NCBI RefSeq assembly: GCF_000337895.1
Contig: NZ_AOMA01000125.1
Span: 1-50,209, forward strand
DNA: 50,209 nucleotides
Direction: 5' to 3'
Source: Halobiforma nitratireducens JCM 10879
GTDB lineage: Archaea > Halobacteriota > Halobacteria > Halobacteriales > Natrialbaceae
Within the stretch, counting starts at the first letter, position 1. Every line of letters starts with the position of its first letter. A program made the translations under genes and the position numbers. The notes beneath the pieces are model-generated. The model was not told where the DNA came from. It saw nothing but the letters and a program-made list of their open reading frames with translations, and ran no database searches. Shown in pieces: positions 24,650 through 33,398 of the stretch.

Positions 24650-26118
24650 GCGACGCCGAACGACCGATCGACGAGACGAGCAGCACCGACACGAACGACG
24701 AGACCAACCTCGAGCGCGCCGGCGGCGTCGGAACCGCCGGCCCTGAGGAGGAGTTCGAACCGGTCGACGTCTTTCCCGAGAGCGAGGAGATGGACCTCCG
24801 GCCCGGGGCCGACGACTGTTACAAGTGCTCGACTTGCGACACGAACTGTCCCGTCGCCGAGGTCGACGACGAGTTCCCCGGACCGAAGTTCCAGGGTCCC
24901 GAACAGTGGCGGCTCAAACGTCAAGAGGACAAAGACGTCGACGACTCGGTGATGAAGTGCTCGAACTGCATGCGCTGTGACAGCGCTTGCCCCTCGAGTG
25001 TTCCTCTCTCGCAGATGCACAACACGGCCCGCGGGGAGTACGTCGAAGAGCAGATGAACAAGCTCTCGCGGGAGTACTGGCGCAACCGGATGCTCGCAAA
25101 CTACCGGCGGCTTGCGCCGCTTGCTGCCATGTTCCCCCGGACCTCGAATTTCGTCATGGGGCTGTCGCCGGTCCGCTGGCTCGGCGAGAAGCTACTCGGG
25201 GTTACGAGCGAGCGGGAGTTCCCCGACTTCGCGACCGAGACGTTCCACGCCTGGTGGGCCAAACGCGGCGGCAACGAAACCTCGAGGGAGCGAGCCAAGC
25301 AGGCCCGTGCCGAACGCGGCGAAGAGGGAACGGAAAAGCGCATCGCTTACTTCCACGGCTGCTATGCCAACTACAACACGCCCGAGGTAGCGAAGGCTCT
25401 CGTCCGGGTGTACGAACACTTCGGCTACGAGATTATGATCCCCGAACAGCGCTGTTCCGGCACGCCGATGTTTGCAAACGGCATGCTCGCGGACGCGCGC
25501 CGGGCCGCCGAGACCAACGTCGAAGAGCTCGCGGCCGCCATCGAGGACGGTGCCGACGTGATCGCTTCGTGTAGCTCCTGTTCGATGTCGCTTCGCCAGG
25601 AGTATCCCGAACTATTCGATATCGAGGGCATCGACGACGTAGCCGAAAACACCTGGGACGCCGTCGAGTACCTGCGGGTACACGAGGACCTGAAAACCGA
25701 ACTCGAGGGAACGAGCGTCGCGGACGTCGAGGGAATGGAGGACTTCGCTTACCACGCGCCCTGTCACGCCCGCAATCAGGGCCTCGCTGGACAGACCCGT
25801 GAAGTACTCTCGCCGATCGACGGCGTCGACGTTCACGACGTGGGCGACTCCTGTTCCGGCATCTCGGGCACCTACGGCTGGAAGGAAGAACACTACGATA
25901 CTTCCATGAAGATCGGCGAGGAAATGTTCGAACACATGGAAACTGCAGATGCCGAGGCCGGACTCACCGAGTGTCCGACCTGTTCGATGCAGATGGGTCA
26001 CGGAACCGGGTACGAAATCACGCACACGCTCGAGGTACTCGAAGCAGCGCTGACTACGGGCAGTGAGAGCCAGGGGCGGCCGGTGGCGACCGACGGGGGT
26101 CCCGACGGGAATAAATGA
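24646..26118 (+). CDS. glpC: glycerol-3-phosphate dehydrogenase subunit C, iron-sulfur
   Basis: Membrane-associated electron-transfer subunit that passes electrons from GlpAB to menaquinone. 490 residues. Two [4Fe-4S] motifs lie at residues about 59-70 (CYKCSTCDTNCP) and 105-116 (CSNCMRCDSACP). Two CCG domains follow with CYANYNTPEVAKALVRVY, EQRCSGTPMFANGM, SCSSCSMSLRQEYP, HAPCHARNQGL, DSCSGISGTYG and CPTCSMQMGHGTG. These CCG domains bind further clusters. An acidic 45-residue leader precedes the first cluster, typical of haloarchaeal versions. The start overlaps the glpB stop by four bases and its own stop overlaps the next gene by four, so glpB, glpC and the ATPase-like gene are translationally coupled. 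Confidence 0.95.
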   Translation: MSDAERPIDETSSTDTNDETNLERAGGVGTAGPEEEFEPVDVFPESEEMDLRPGADDCYKCSTCDTNCPVAEVDDEFPGPKFQGPEQWRLKRQEDKDVDDSVMKCSNCMRCDSACPSSVPLSQMHNTARGEYVEEQMNKLSREYWRNRMLANYRRLAPLAAMFPRTSNFVMGLSPVRWLGEKLLGVTSEREFPDFATETFHAWWAKRGGNETSRERAKQARAERGEEGTEKRIAYFHGCYANYNTPEVAKALVRVYEHFGYEIMIPEQRCSGTPMFANGMLADARRAAETNVEELAAAIEDGADVIASCSSCSMSLRQEYPELFDIEGIDDVAENTWDAVEYLRVHEDLKTELEGTSVADVEGMEDFAYHAPCHARNQGLAGQTREVLSPIDGVDVHDVGDSCSGISGTYGWKEEHYDTSMKIGEEMFEHMETADAEAGLTECPTCSMQMGHGTGYEITHTLEVLEAALTTGSESQGRPVATDGGPDGNK

Positions 26119-27371
26119 ACCTCCGCGACCGGATCGATCGCCGGCACAACGCACACGGCGACCGTCAACTGGCCGTCGATCGGGACCTCCTCGCGCCGAC
26201 CGTCCATCGGAGTGAACCCGTCGGCAGGGGGCCGGCACTCGAGCAACTTCTCGACGCTCTCGAGCCGGTTTTCGACGGCGATCTGCCGCCGCCGCTTGCC
26301 GTTATCGGTCCACACGGTGCCGGTACGTCGGCCCTGGTCGTTGCCCTGTTCGACGCGTTGAACGATCGGTTCGGCGGAGCGGGTGGAGCGGTCGGCACGA
26401 CGACGCGTGCCAGACCGTCGGAACCGACGGCCTGGTTCGTCCACGTCGACGGTCGTCGCGTCGACAGCGAGTTCTCGTTCTATCGGTCAGTTCTCGACGT
26501 TCTGTCGCCGGAACCGGTCCCCGAAAGTGGAATCGGGACCGACGACCTGCAAGCGCGGGTCCAGGACCGGTTGGCTGGGAACCGGCAGGCGGTCGTCGCG
26601 ATCGATCACCACGACGAACCCGAGACGCTCGACTACGGCCGCGTTCGCGACCTGCTGAAGGTCGCCGACGTGACAGACAGCATCGCGACAGTCGCAGTTG
26701 GACGCCACAAACCCGACGACTGGGGCGGCGCAACCGTCTCGCTGCCGGCCTACCGGAGCCACGAACTCGTCGACATCGTCACCGACCGCGCGTCGTCCGG
26801 GCTGGTGGCGGGCGGCTTCGATCACGAATCTATCCGAACCCTAGCGGAGTGGGCCGACGGAAACGCCCACGACGCGCTGGCCGCACTGTTCGTCGCGACC
26901 ACGGTCGCAGAGCGTGAAGACGCCGATCGGATTACCGAACGCCACCTCGAGTACGGCCGTATGGACGTTCACGAGAACGGCGTCCACGTCGACCGGGCGC
27001 TTGCGCTGTCGGAGACGCGTCAGCAGGCCCTCGCTCACCTGGTCTCGCTCGATCTCGACGTGACGACGACGCCGATCGGCGATCTCGCCAACGCCGTCGC
27101 CGAACGCTCGTCGCTCACGACAGGAACCGTCAAACGGTTCCTCTACGAACTCGCCGAGCGCGGTGTTCTCGAGCGCATCGAACTCGAGGCCGACGGCACT
27201 GGCCGAAATCCGAGCGCACTCGACCCACTGATTCCCCCGGCGGCGTTTCGAGAGCTCGCGGCGGTATCGTTCGACGCGAACGGGCCCACCGAGCTACCGG
27301 TGAACCACGACACCGACGCCGACGCGAGGCTGGAAGCACGACCGGACCGAGAACCGGATTCGGGGTCGTAG
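26115..27371 (+). CDS. Orc1/Cdc6-like AAA+ protein with degenerate ATP site
   Basis: 418 residues shaped like Orc1/Cdc6 initiators. The opening VHRSEPVGRGPALEQLLDAL is followed by a Walker A-like GPHGAGTS (residues 65-72), a Walker B-like VVAIDHHDEPE, a sensor-2 position GNAHDALAALF, and a C-terminal winged helix (IGDLANAVAERSSLTTGTVKRFLYELAERGVLERIEL, about 315-350). Two key residues differ from active members: the Walker A lysine is threonine (T71), and the sensor-2 arginine of the usual GDxR is histidine (H252). It probably does not hydrolyse ATP normally. Its ATG sits in the glpC stop (ATGA), so it is made with the glycerol dehydrogenase. A regulatory rather than replication role is my inference. 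Confidence 0.7.
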   Translation: MNLRDRIDRRHNAHGDRQLAVDRDLLAPTVHRSEPVGRGPALEQLLDALEPVFDGDLPPPLAVIGPHGAGTSALVVALFDALNDRFGGAGGAVGTTTRARPSEPTAWFVHVDGRRVDSEFSFYRSVLDVLSPEPVPESGIGTDDLQARVQDRLAGNRQAVVAIDHHDEPETLDYGRVRDLLKVADVTDSIATVAVGRHKPDDWGGATVSLPAYRSHELVDIVTDRASSGLVAGGFDHESIRTLAEWADGNAHDALAALFVATTVAEREDADRITERHLEYGRMDVHENGVHVDRALALSETRQQALAHLVSLDLDVTTTPIGDLANAVAERSSLTTGTVKRFLYELAERGVLERIELEADGTGRNPSALDPLIPPAAFRELAAVSFDANGPTELPVNHDTDADARLEARPDREPDSGS

Positions 27372-27504
27372 GCCCGGGAACCGAACCCGTCGCCGAGCGT
27401 GTTGCTATCGAAGATCGGGGAACGGACCGACAACCCCAGGGCAGTGAAGAACCCTTTTTGGTCGTGCAGCCGAATAGTTCCGTCATCGACGACGGCTCTC
27501 ACTC

Positions 27505-29745
27505 ATGATCGACTTCGACGCGACGACGAACCCGCCGGGGATCGAGGTGTACGACTCGATCGAGCAGCGGCGACTCCGCATCGGAACGGGTTCGACGCCC
27601 TCCCTGCCGACCGACACCGACGCCGCGACCGACGACGGCACCACGCTTCCAGCGGAGTTCCCGTTTCCCGTCGACACGACGTGTCGGATCGACACCGACG
27701 AACTCGTGTTCGACCAGCCGTACGCTGTCAAACTCCACGACGCCGAAGGCGTCACCGTCGATATACTCGAGATGGGAGAGACCGCTCGGATCGACGAAGA
27801 AACGAAGTTCCTGGGAGTCAGTGGCCCGATAAAGCTCTATTTCAGAATCGACGCGAGCGGAACGATCAAACGACAGGTCACGTCGCTGCGCATCTCCCTC
27901 GAGGAGGAGACGACGACGGTCGTCGGTGCCCGCTCGCTACACGATCGACCCGCGGGCACGATTACGACCACGACCGATCTCGAGTCGATGCTGTCGGCCG
28001 TCTCCGCTGCGGCTTCCGCGCTGAAGACGACCTCCCCCGAACGTACCTGGCCGACCCTCCGGGGTCACCCGCCCCTGATCGAACTCGGCGACCGCCTCGA
28101 GATTCCACCCGAGATCGAGCAACAGCGTCCGGACTCGGACGTGACGATAGTGATCCCGCCGAACCGCTCTGCGCTGTTTTCGGCGGCATCGCTTGCGTTT
28201 TTCCTCGGGGCAGACGTTCGTACTGCGGAACTCGAGAACGGACGTGACGACGCTGGTGAAGACATCCGAGCGCAGGCCCAACCCGGAACTGGAACCGGAC
28301 CGGACGAACGCGTCTCGTCGGAACCCGCGCTTCTCACGGCTGACCTCGAGTATCCGCTCCCTGCTGGCGACGCGTTCGAAGACGCCGTCGCACGCTTGCT
28401 CAAGCGGTTCTTCCTCCTCGACTGTCTCACCCGGACGGAGGGCATCTTTCGGGACGATCTTCACGAGCGAGCAGCGCTCGAGGACGAACTCCCGTTCGAC
28501 ATCGAGGAACTGTACGACGCGCCGCTGTCCGTACGAGTCGAGCGCTACCTCGAGGTGTCCTATGACCGCCTCGAGCCACACGTCCCGCGGTGGCCGCTTA
28601 CCGCTCACGTCCCGGCCGAACCCGAGACCGTCGAACTCCTGCCGTTTCTGATCAACGAACTCGGCATCGTCCGGACGGCGCGGGGAACCGAACGACCTGC
28701 CGCCGGTCCCGGCTCCGATCTCGAGGCGGCCTCGGTTCCGACCCCGGAGTCGGACGGTCAACTCGCACGTGCAGCGACCGACGGTGCTCTGACCCTCGAT
28801 CGGGCCCCGAATCCGACGGACGATGCTCCCTCGCTCGTCGAGCCCGACGTTACGAGCGAATCGGTCGAACACGCCTGGTTCTGCGATGCGATTCCACGGG
28901 GAGCCTCGAAAGCGACCGTCGAAGCGTACCGAAACCAGCTCGGACGGGGCTCTCGGAAAGAATCGATCGACATCCTGCTGGTCTGTAACGACGTTCGGAT
29001 GATAGAGGAGCACGACCTACTGGACGAAACCTACGGGAACCACGAACGAGTGCCGTTCGACGTCGACTCGGAGTTCGGCGTCGACACGGACCGGTTGGCC
29101 ACGCTTCTGACCGACGAGGATTACGACTTTTTCCATTACATCGGTCACGCGACACCCGACGGACTGCGCTGTTCGGACGGCAAACTCGACGTTCGGGACC
29201 TCGAGTCGGTCGACGTCAGCGTGTTCTTCCTGAACGCCTGCCAGTCCTACGAACAGGGACTCGCGATGACTCGACGGGGAGCCTACGGCGGCGTCAGCAC
29301 CTACAGCGACGTCGAAAACGAACTGGCCGTCGAGGCAGGCGAGACGATGGCCCGGCTGTTGAACCAGGGGTTCCCACTTCGCGGGGCCGTCGACATCGCT
29401 CGCGAGAACGCGTCGCTCGGGGATCAGTATCTCATTATCGGCGACGGATCGACCGACATCGCCCAGTCCGACGGCGGTGCGCCAGCACTGATCGAACTCG
29501 ACCGCCGAGCAGACGGGTACGCCTTCGCCGTACAGTCGTATTCGACCAAAGAGTTTAGACTCGGAACAGCGACTGAGTCGACGTTACCGACAGTGTCTGA
29601 TCGCCACCTTGGCCCCGGACAGACGACCTTCACCGAAGTCGATCGGCAGTCGCTTCAGGAGTACTTCACGTGGAACGAACCGCCAGTTCGTCTGAACGGA
29701 GAACTACGCTGGTTTCACGGTGTCGGATCGACTCCGCTCGAGTAA
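27505..29745 (+). CDS. CHAT-domain (caspase-like peptidase) protein
   Basis: 746 residues. The C-terminal third is a CHAT domain, the clan CD caspase-related peptidase fold: FHYIGHATPDGLRC supplies the catalytic-type histidine (H548 in GH) and VFFLNACQSYEQGLA the cysteine (C579), followed by GAYGGVSTYSDV and a substrate-pocket-like segment to residue 660. The first 480 residues contain no domain I know, only beta-rich acidic sequence (IDFDATTNPPGIEVYDSIEQRRLRIG, RGHPPLIELGDRL, DVTIVIPPNRSALFSAASLAFFLGADVRTAEL). The tail WFHGVGSTPLE is typical of haloarchaeal relatives. It follows the Orc1/Cdc6-like gene by 133 bases on the same strand. Its substrate and trigger are unknown. Confidence 0.75.
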   Translation: MIDFDATTNPPGIEVYDSIEQRRLRIGTGSTPSLPTDTDAATDDGTTLPAEFPFPVDTTCRIDTDELVFDQPYAVKLHDAEGVTVDILEMGETARIDEETKFLGVSGPIKLYFRIDASGTIKRQVTSLRISLEEETTTVVGARSLHDRPAGTITTTTDLESMLSAVSAAASALKTTSPERTWPTLRGHPPLIELGDRLEIPPEIEQQRPDSDVTIVIPPNRSALFSAASLAFFLGADVRTAELENGRDDAGEDIRAQAQPGTGTGPDERVSSEPALLTADLEYPLPAGDAFEDAVARLLKRFFLLDCLTRTEGIFRDDLHERAALEDELPFDIEELYDAPLSVRVERYLEVSYDRLEPHVPRWPLTAHVPAEPETVELLPFLINELGIVRTARGTERPAAGPGSDLEAASVPTPESDGQLARAATDGALTLDRAPNPTDDAPSLVEPDVTSESVEHAWFCDAIPRGASKATVEAYRNQLGRGSRKESIDILLVCNDVRMIEEHDLLDETYGNHERVPFDVDSEFGVDTDRLATLLTDEDYDFFHYIGHATPDGLRCSDGKLDVRDLESVDVSVFFLNACQSYEQGLAMTRRGAYGGVSTYSDVENELAVEAGETMARLLNQGFPLRGAVDIARENASLGDQYLIIGDGSTDIAQSDGGAPALIELDRRADGYAFAVQSYSTKEFRLGTATESTLPTVSDRHLGPGQTTFTEVDRQSLQEYFTWNEPPVRLNGELRWFHGVGSTPLE

Positions 29746-29807
29746 GGAATCAGTTGTACTGTAGTATCGATACGGCTATTCTGGTGGCAGTTGACGTGGA
29801 TGAACTG

Positions 29808-29942
29808 TTATGGTCCAACCTCGGATGCAGTGGACGCTGCCGCCGTTCCTGCCTGACTCAGAAGGACGAACAGCGTGAACAGGACGCCGATCATTCGTGG
29901 GTGCTGTGCGAGGTAGTCGGACATGCTGTCTGCGTCGGACAT
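29808..29942 (-). CDS. 44-residue single-helix microprotein (DUF7503-like)
   Basis: Reads MSDADSMSDYLAQHPRMIG, then a single hydrophobic stretch VLFTLFVLLSQAGTAAA and a short polar end SEVGP. The pattern (S-x-YLxxHPRMIGVLF, then one helix ending SQAG-Ala-rich) is one I associate with a widespread family of tiny haloarchaeal peptides, DUF7503; the family name is from memory. A TATA-like TTATCTTATACTT (29977-29989 on the plus strand) lies upstream on the minus strand. It is easily missed because it is under 50 residues. Function unknown. Confidence 0.7.
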   Translation of the reverse strand: MSDADSMSDYLAQHPRMIGVLFTLFVLLSQAGTAAASTASEVGP

Positions 29943-30131
29943 TACATTCTATCGGTTGTTTCCAAAGGTAATCAAATTATCTTATACTTCCATATGTTAT
30001 TAGTATGGAATGATGTGGCGAGAGAACGCGGATACGTCTCGAAAACCGACTCTCCCCACGACCAACTGGTGACTCGGCGTGTTCGGCTGGCCAAACAGCG
30101 ACGGATCAGCAATCGGAACTGCTCGCTCGAG

Positions 30132-30215
30132 CTATAGTAGCCACTACACGTCAGTGTGCACCTGATCGCCAGACGAATCGGCGATCAGTGTGCAAATCGT
30201 TGCAGTTGTTACTAG
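30132..30215. repeat. long imperfect palindromic element, copy 2
   Basis: About 84 bases beginning CTATAGTAGCCACTACACG and ending in GTTGTTACTAG. The left and right arms are imperfect inverted repeats around AGACGAATC, with GATCGCC and GGCGATC as the innermost stems. It matches the reverse complement of copy 1 (10790-10869) along its length. It sits alone between the microprotein and aglB with no transposase remnant. Confidence 0.75.
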
Positions 30216-30304
30216 TCACAGCGAAAACAGAAGGCACACGACTGCGCTCGTCCCAGACGCCAGGAGTCCGGACATCCGGGACGAAGAAAGACTGCAAGAA
30301 GCCG

Positions 30305-30310
30305 AAAAAA
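30305..30310 (-). terminator. T6 tract just after aglB
   Basis: Six A on the plus strand (T6 on the transcribed strand), six bases beyond the aglB stop at 30316-30318. It fits an archaeal oligo-T stop. Confidence 0.45.
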
Positions 30311-30315
30311 GCTAG

Positions 30316-33189
30316 TTACTCGTCGTCCCCGTCGGTCTCACCGTCCGTCTCGTCGTCTGCCGTGTCGTCGTCCGTCTCTTCGTCGTTCGCTTGTTCGTCA
30401 TCCGTTTCGTCAGTCGGGTCCTCGATTTCGACTTCCTCGAGATCGACGTCGACGGTCTCACCGTGGACGACTGCGGACTCCGGAACCTCCGTCTGGCCCT
30501 CGTAGAACACGAGTTCCTCGTCCGGTGCGTCGACGACGACATCGTACGCATCGGTCGCTTCGACACTCGCGTTCGTGTGTCCGTCCTCGACACCGAGTTC
30601 GTCGTTCGTCGCGTACGGCACGGTGAGCTCGAAGCTCCCGTCGGCCTCGAGTTCGGCCTCCTGAACGTAGGTGAACGACTCGCGTTCGCCCGGCGTCTCG
30701 AGTTCGACGGCAGCGGTCGCCGTCGCGTCGTCGGCATCGATGTCCGCGTCGACGCTCCCGGTGATCGTTGCCCCTTCGACGCGTTCGTAGGTCTTGACTG
30801 CCGATCCCTGTCGTTCGTCGAAGAGTTCGTAGTCGAGTTCCGGCTGTCGCTCGAGTGCCTGAAGTTGCTGTTGGGTGTTCTGATCGACGCGCTGGTTGAC
30901 GAACACCTGCGGGTCGCCGTCCTCGCCGAGCAACACTTCGTCCGTGCTCTCCTCGATCACGGCGTAGCTGACGAACGTCGACGTGTAGATGTCGTTCTCG
31001 TGGACGAGTCGGTAGTTCTCCATCCCGCTCGCGTCGTCGAAGTACAGCTGGGACAGCGTCGTGTTGTCGTACGGCAGGTCGCCGAAGCGGTCCTCGACAT
31101 CGTCACGGTCGATCCGCTCGTTTGGCTCGAGGTCGGCCGGCGTCGTGTAGTGTTCGTAGTCCGGGCCGGCCCAGGCCGAGATGGCAGCGAACTTCCCACC
31201 GGCCATCTGGTCGTCGATCATCACGTACCGCATCTCCTCGTCGAGCTCTTCGCCGTCGACCATGTCCTCGAGTTCCTCGACACTCTCGTTTTCGGGCGAC
31301 TCGCCCGCGGCGATCGCATCCAGGATCAGTTCGGCTCGCTCCTCGGACTCGGCGGTCAGGAACGCCGACGAAGACGTGGCTCCGGACTGGAACGGGTTCG
31401 AGTGTGGGATCCGTTCGCCCTGTACCGTTATCAGGTGGCCGTAGTCCCACCAGGACATGACGCCGTACGCTCCCTCGGGGTAGTCGAAGTTCTCGTCTCC
31501 GGGACGGTCGTAGGTACCGTAGTACTCGAGTTCGTCGGCGCGTTCGTGTTCACCCCAGTTGCCGGGTTCCGGCGTGTTCTCGTTCAGCCACTGGTTCGAG
31601 TCCTCCCAGATGATGGAGTCGGGATGCGGGCCCGCGCCGTCGGCGCGCTCCCACGCCGTCGAGTCGTCGGCCGCGACCGGCGGGAGAAGCGGCGCGAAAA
31701 GCAGCATGACGACCATCAGGAAGACGAGTACCTGGTAGGTCTCGACCTCTCTGAGCGAGTTGACGCCCGCTTGCAGGTCCAGATCGACGAGGCGAACGAT
31801 GTCCGCGACGAAGACCGCGTTGACGACTGCAACGGCGAGCGCGAGGTAGTACGCGAACCGGATCTGGGTCGCCGACATACTGATCAGGAACAGCGACCAG
31901 ACGAGGATCAGCGTGTACTCGGTCCGGTACTCACGACCGAAGTACGGACGAAGCGCGAGGAAGCCGAGTCCGGCGAGCATCGTGTAGAACGCGGTCCCGA
32001 ACTCGTCGAAGACGTGTGCACCGAAGTCGGCGGGTGGTTGTGCCTCCTGAATCGTCTGGGCACCGGTCCCCGGGTCGAGCGGGAGCAGCCGGCTCGTGAG
32101 GTTTCCAACGAGCGTACTGTACAGGTCGGGAACGACTACTGCCATCGCGACGAACGCGCCGACGATGAGGCCGCCGATAGCTGCCGGATAGTATCGTCGA
32201 TCGATATCGTACGCGTTCCACTGGCGTGCGAACCAGGCCATGAAGACACAGCCGATGGCGACGAGAAGGGCACTGATCGGCTGGAGATAACTGAAACTCG
32301 TCACGCTTACGCCAGGGCGTTCGATCAGAAGCGCAGTGAGAATCGCCGTTACTCCGAGGCTTACCGCGCCGACGAACGCGACGTGGTCGGGTGACACGTC
32401 TCGGACGTAATCGAGACACAGCTGAACGGTGAAAAACACCGCAAGGATGCCGATCAAGACGATGGCGGGCGGCCAGACCCAGATGTAGAGCGTGAGAGCG
32501 ATTCCAGCTAGTGCGCTGTAAATCGTTGGCTCACGGAGGGCGTCCCAATCCTGATCGGCGACGAGTTCGTATATCGGTTGTTCTCGTTCGGCCACGCGGA
32601 GGGCAACCATCATGGCCAACACTGTACACGCCATAAACAGAATCTCGGCGACGTGGTGTTGGACCTGGCCGGTCACCGTTCGAGAGAGGAACTGACCGGG
32701 GATCAACGCGAGAACGAGGACGGAAACGATCCCCCCGATGGTACCGCCGAGTCGACGGCCCATGTAGAAGACGGGTATGGCGACGAGAGCCGCCATGGCT
32801 GGAACGACGAGCAGCGAAACGGTGTAAAGCGTCTGCGTCGACGGCTCTCCGAGCCCCACGATCATCGCGACCGTTACGATGATCTGGTCGAACAGGGTCC
32901 CGAACTGACCGACGTACTCGCCGGTTGGGAAACTGGTCCAGATTTCGTAGGGCATCGTATAAGGATAGTTCTCCGCGGTCCACTGGACGGTCCGCCAGTG
33001 GTACCACGAGTCGATACCGCCGAGCGCAGGGGTTCCGTCTTCGATAACAAAATTACCGTAAGCCTGGGTCCGCACCCAGAACATAAACAGCATCACAGCA
33101 CCCAAAACGGGAATGTGATACCAGTCTTTCCACGTCTCGAGGAGGGACGTTTCGGTTTCCTCCCCGACGCGTTTAGTATCGCTACTCAT
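30316..33189 (-). CDS. aglB: dolichyl-phosphooligosaccharide-protein glycotransferase
   Basis: Archaeal STT3 oligosaccharyltransferase, which moves the lipid-linked glycan to Asn in Asn-X-Ser/Thr sequons on the outer face of the membrane, for example on the S-layer glycoprotein. 957 residues. About thirteen helices (residues 28-500) carry the first acidic catalytic motif GGIDSWYHWRTVQW. The soluble domain has the hallmark WWDYGH (W580-W581). A beta-rich C-terminal part ends in a 35-residue acidic low-complexity tail (DETDDEQAND and similar). It stands alone on the minus strand, divergent from the glycosyltransferase cluster, and marks the left edge of the glycosylation island. Confidence 0.95.
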   Translation of the reverse strand: MSSDTKRVGEETETSLLETWKDWYHIPVLGAVMLFMFWVRTQAYGNFVIEDGTPALGGIDSWYHWRTVQWTAENYPYTMPYEIWTSFPTGEYVGQFGTLFDQIIVTVAMIVGLGEPSTQTLYTVSLLVVPAMAALVAIPVFYMGRRLGGTIGGIVSVLVLALIPGQFLSRTVTGQVQHHVAEILFMACTVLAMMVALRVAEREQPIYELVADQDWDALREPTIYSALAGIALTLYIWVWPPAIVLIGILAVFFTVQLCLDYVRDVSPDHVAFVGAVSLGVTAILTALLIERPGVSVTSFSYLQPISALLVAIGCVFMAWFARQWNAYDIDRRYYPAAIGGLIVGAFVAMAVVVPDLYSTLVGNLTSRLLPLDPGTGAQTIQEAQPPADFGAHVFDEFGTAFYTMLAGLGFLALRPYFGREYRTEYTLILVWSLFLISMSATQIRFAYYLALAVAVVNAVFVADIVRLVDLDLQAGVNSLREVETYQVLVFLMVVMLLFAPLLPPVAADDSTAWERADGAGPHPDSIIWEDSNQWLNENTPEPGNWGEHERADELEYYGTYDRPGDENFDYPEGAYGVMSWWDYGHLITVQGERIPHSNPFQSGATSSSAFLTAESEERAELILDAIAAGESPENESVEELEDMVDGEELDEEMRYVMIDDQMAGGKFAAISAWAGPDYEHYTTPADLEPNERIDRDDVEDRFGDLPYDNTTLSQLYFDDASGMENYRLVHENDIYTSTFVSYAVIEESTDEVLLGEDGDPQVFVNQRVDQNTQQQLQALERQPELDYELFDERQGSAVKTYERVEGATITGSVDADIDADDATATAAVELETPGERESFTYVQEAELEADGSFELTVPYATNDELGVEDGHTNASVEATDAYDVVVDAPDEELVFYEGQTEVPESAVVHGETVDVDLEEVEIEDPTDETDDEQANDEETDDDTADDETDGETDGDDE

Positions 33190-33398
33190 TATCCCCCACC
33201 AGACGGATACGGTGAATAAACTTTATCATCTGACTATCGTATTTCGGACGACGTGACAGCCTTCTGGGCCGGAAAGTCAGTCCAGTTCTGGCGGACCGTT
33301 CCCCGATCTCGAGATCGGCAACCACCCGGACCAACAGCCGGCTGTGGAAGCCGCCGCTTCGTCAATATTTATGTCCGAACGGACGTACCGGCGAGACG
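33190..33398. promoter_or_regulatory. divergent promoter region of aglB and the glycosyltransferase cluster
   Basis: AT-rich elements lie just upstream of each start: CGTCAATATTTATGTCC (33360-33376) about 25-38 bases before the plus-strand ATG, and an AT stretch near 33217-33242 for aglB. No further repeat is evident. Confidence 0.45.

Noticed and set aside
26115-27371. calling the Orc1/Cdc6-like gene a replication origin gene with a nearby origin
   Set aside because: The ATP site is degenerate, the gene is coupled to glpC, and no cluster of repeated ORB-like motifs with an AT-rich unwinding region was seen beside it.
26115-29745. declaring the ATPase-like and CHAT genes an antiviral system
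   Set aside because: CHAT proteases do appear in defence systems, but no gasdermin, effector, nuclease or other partner is next to them and the upstream gene is tied to metabolism. The link stays a hypothesis.
30391-32394. a 667-codon open frame on the plus strand
   Set aside because: It is antisense to aglB, which carries the catalytic WWDYG motif, and reads as arginine/valine-rich mirror sequence.
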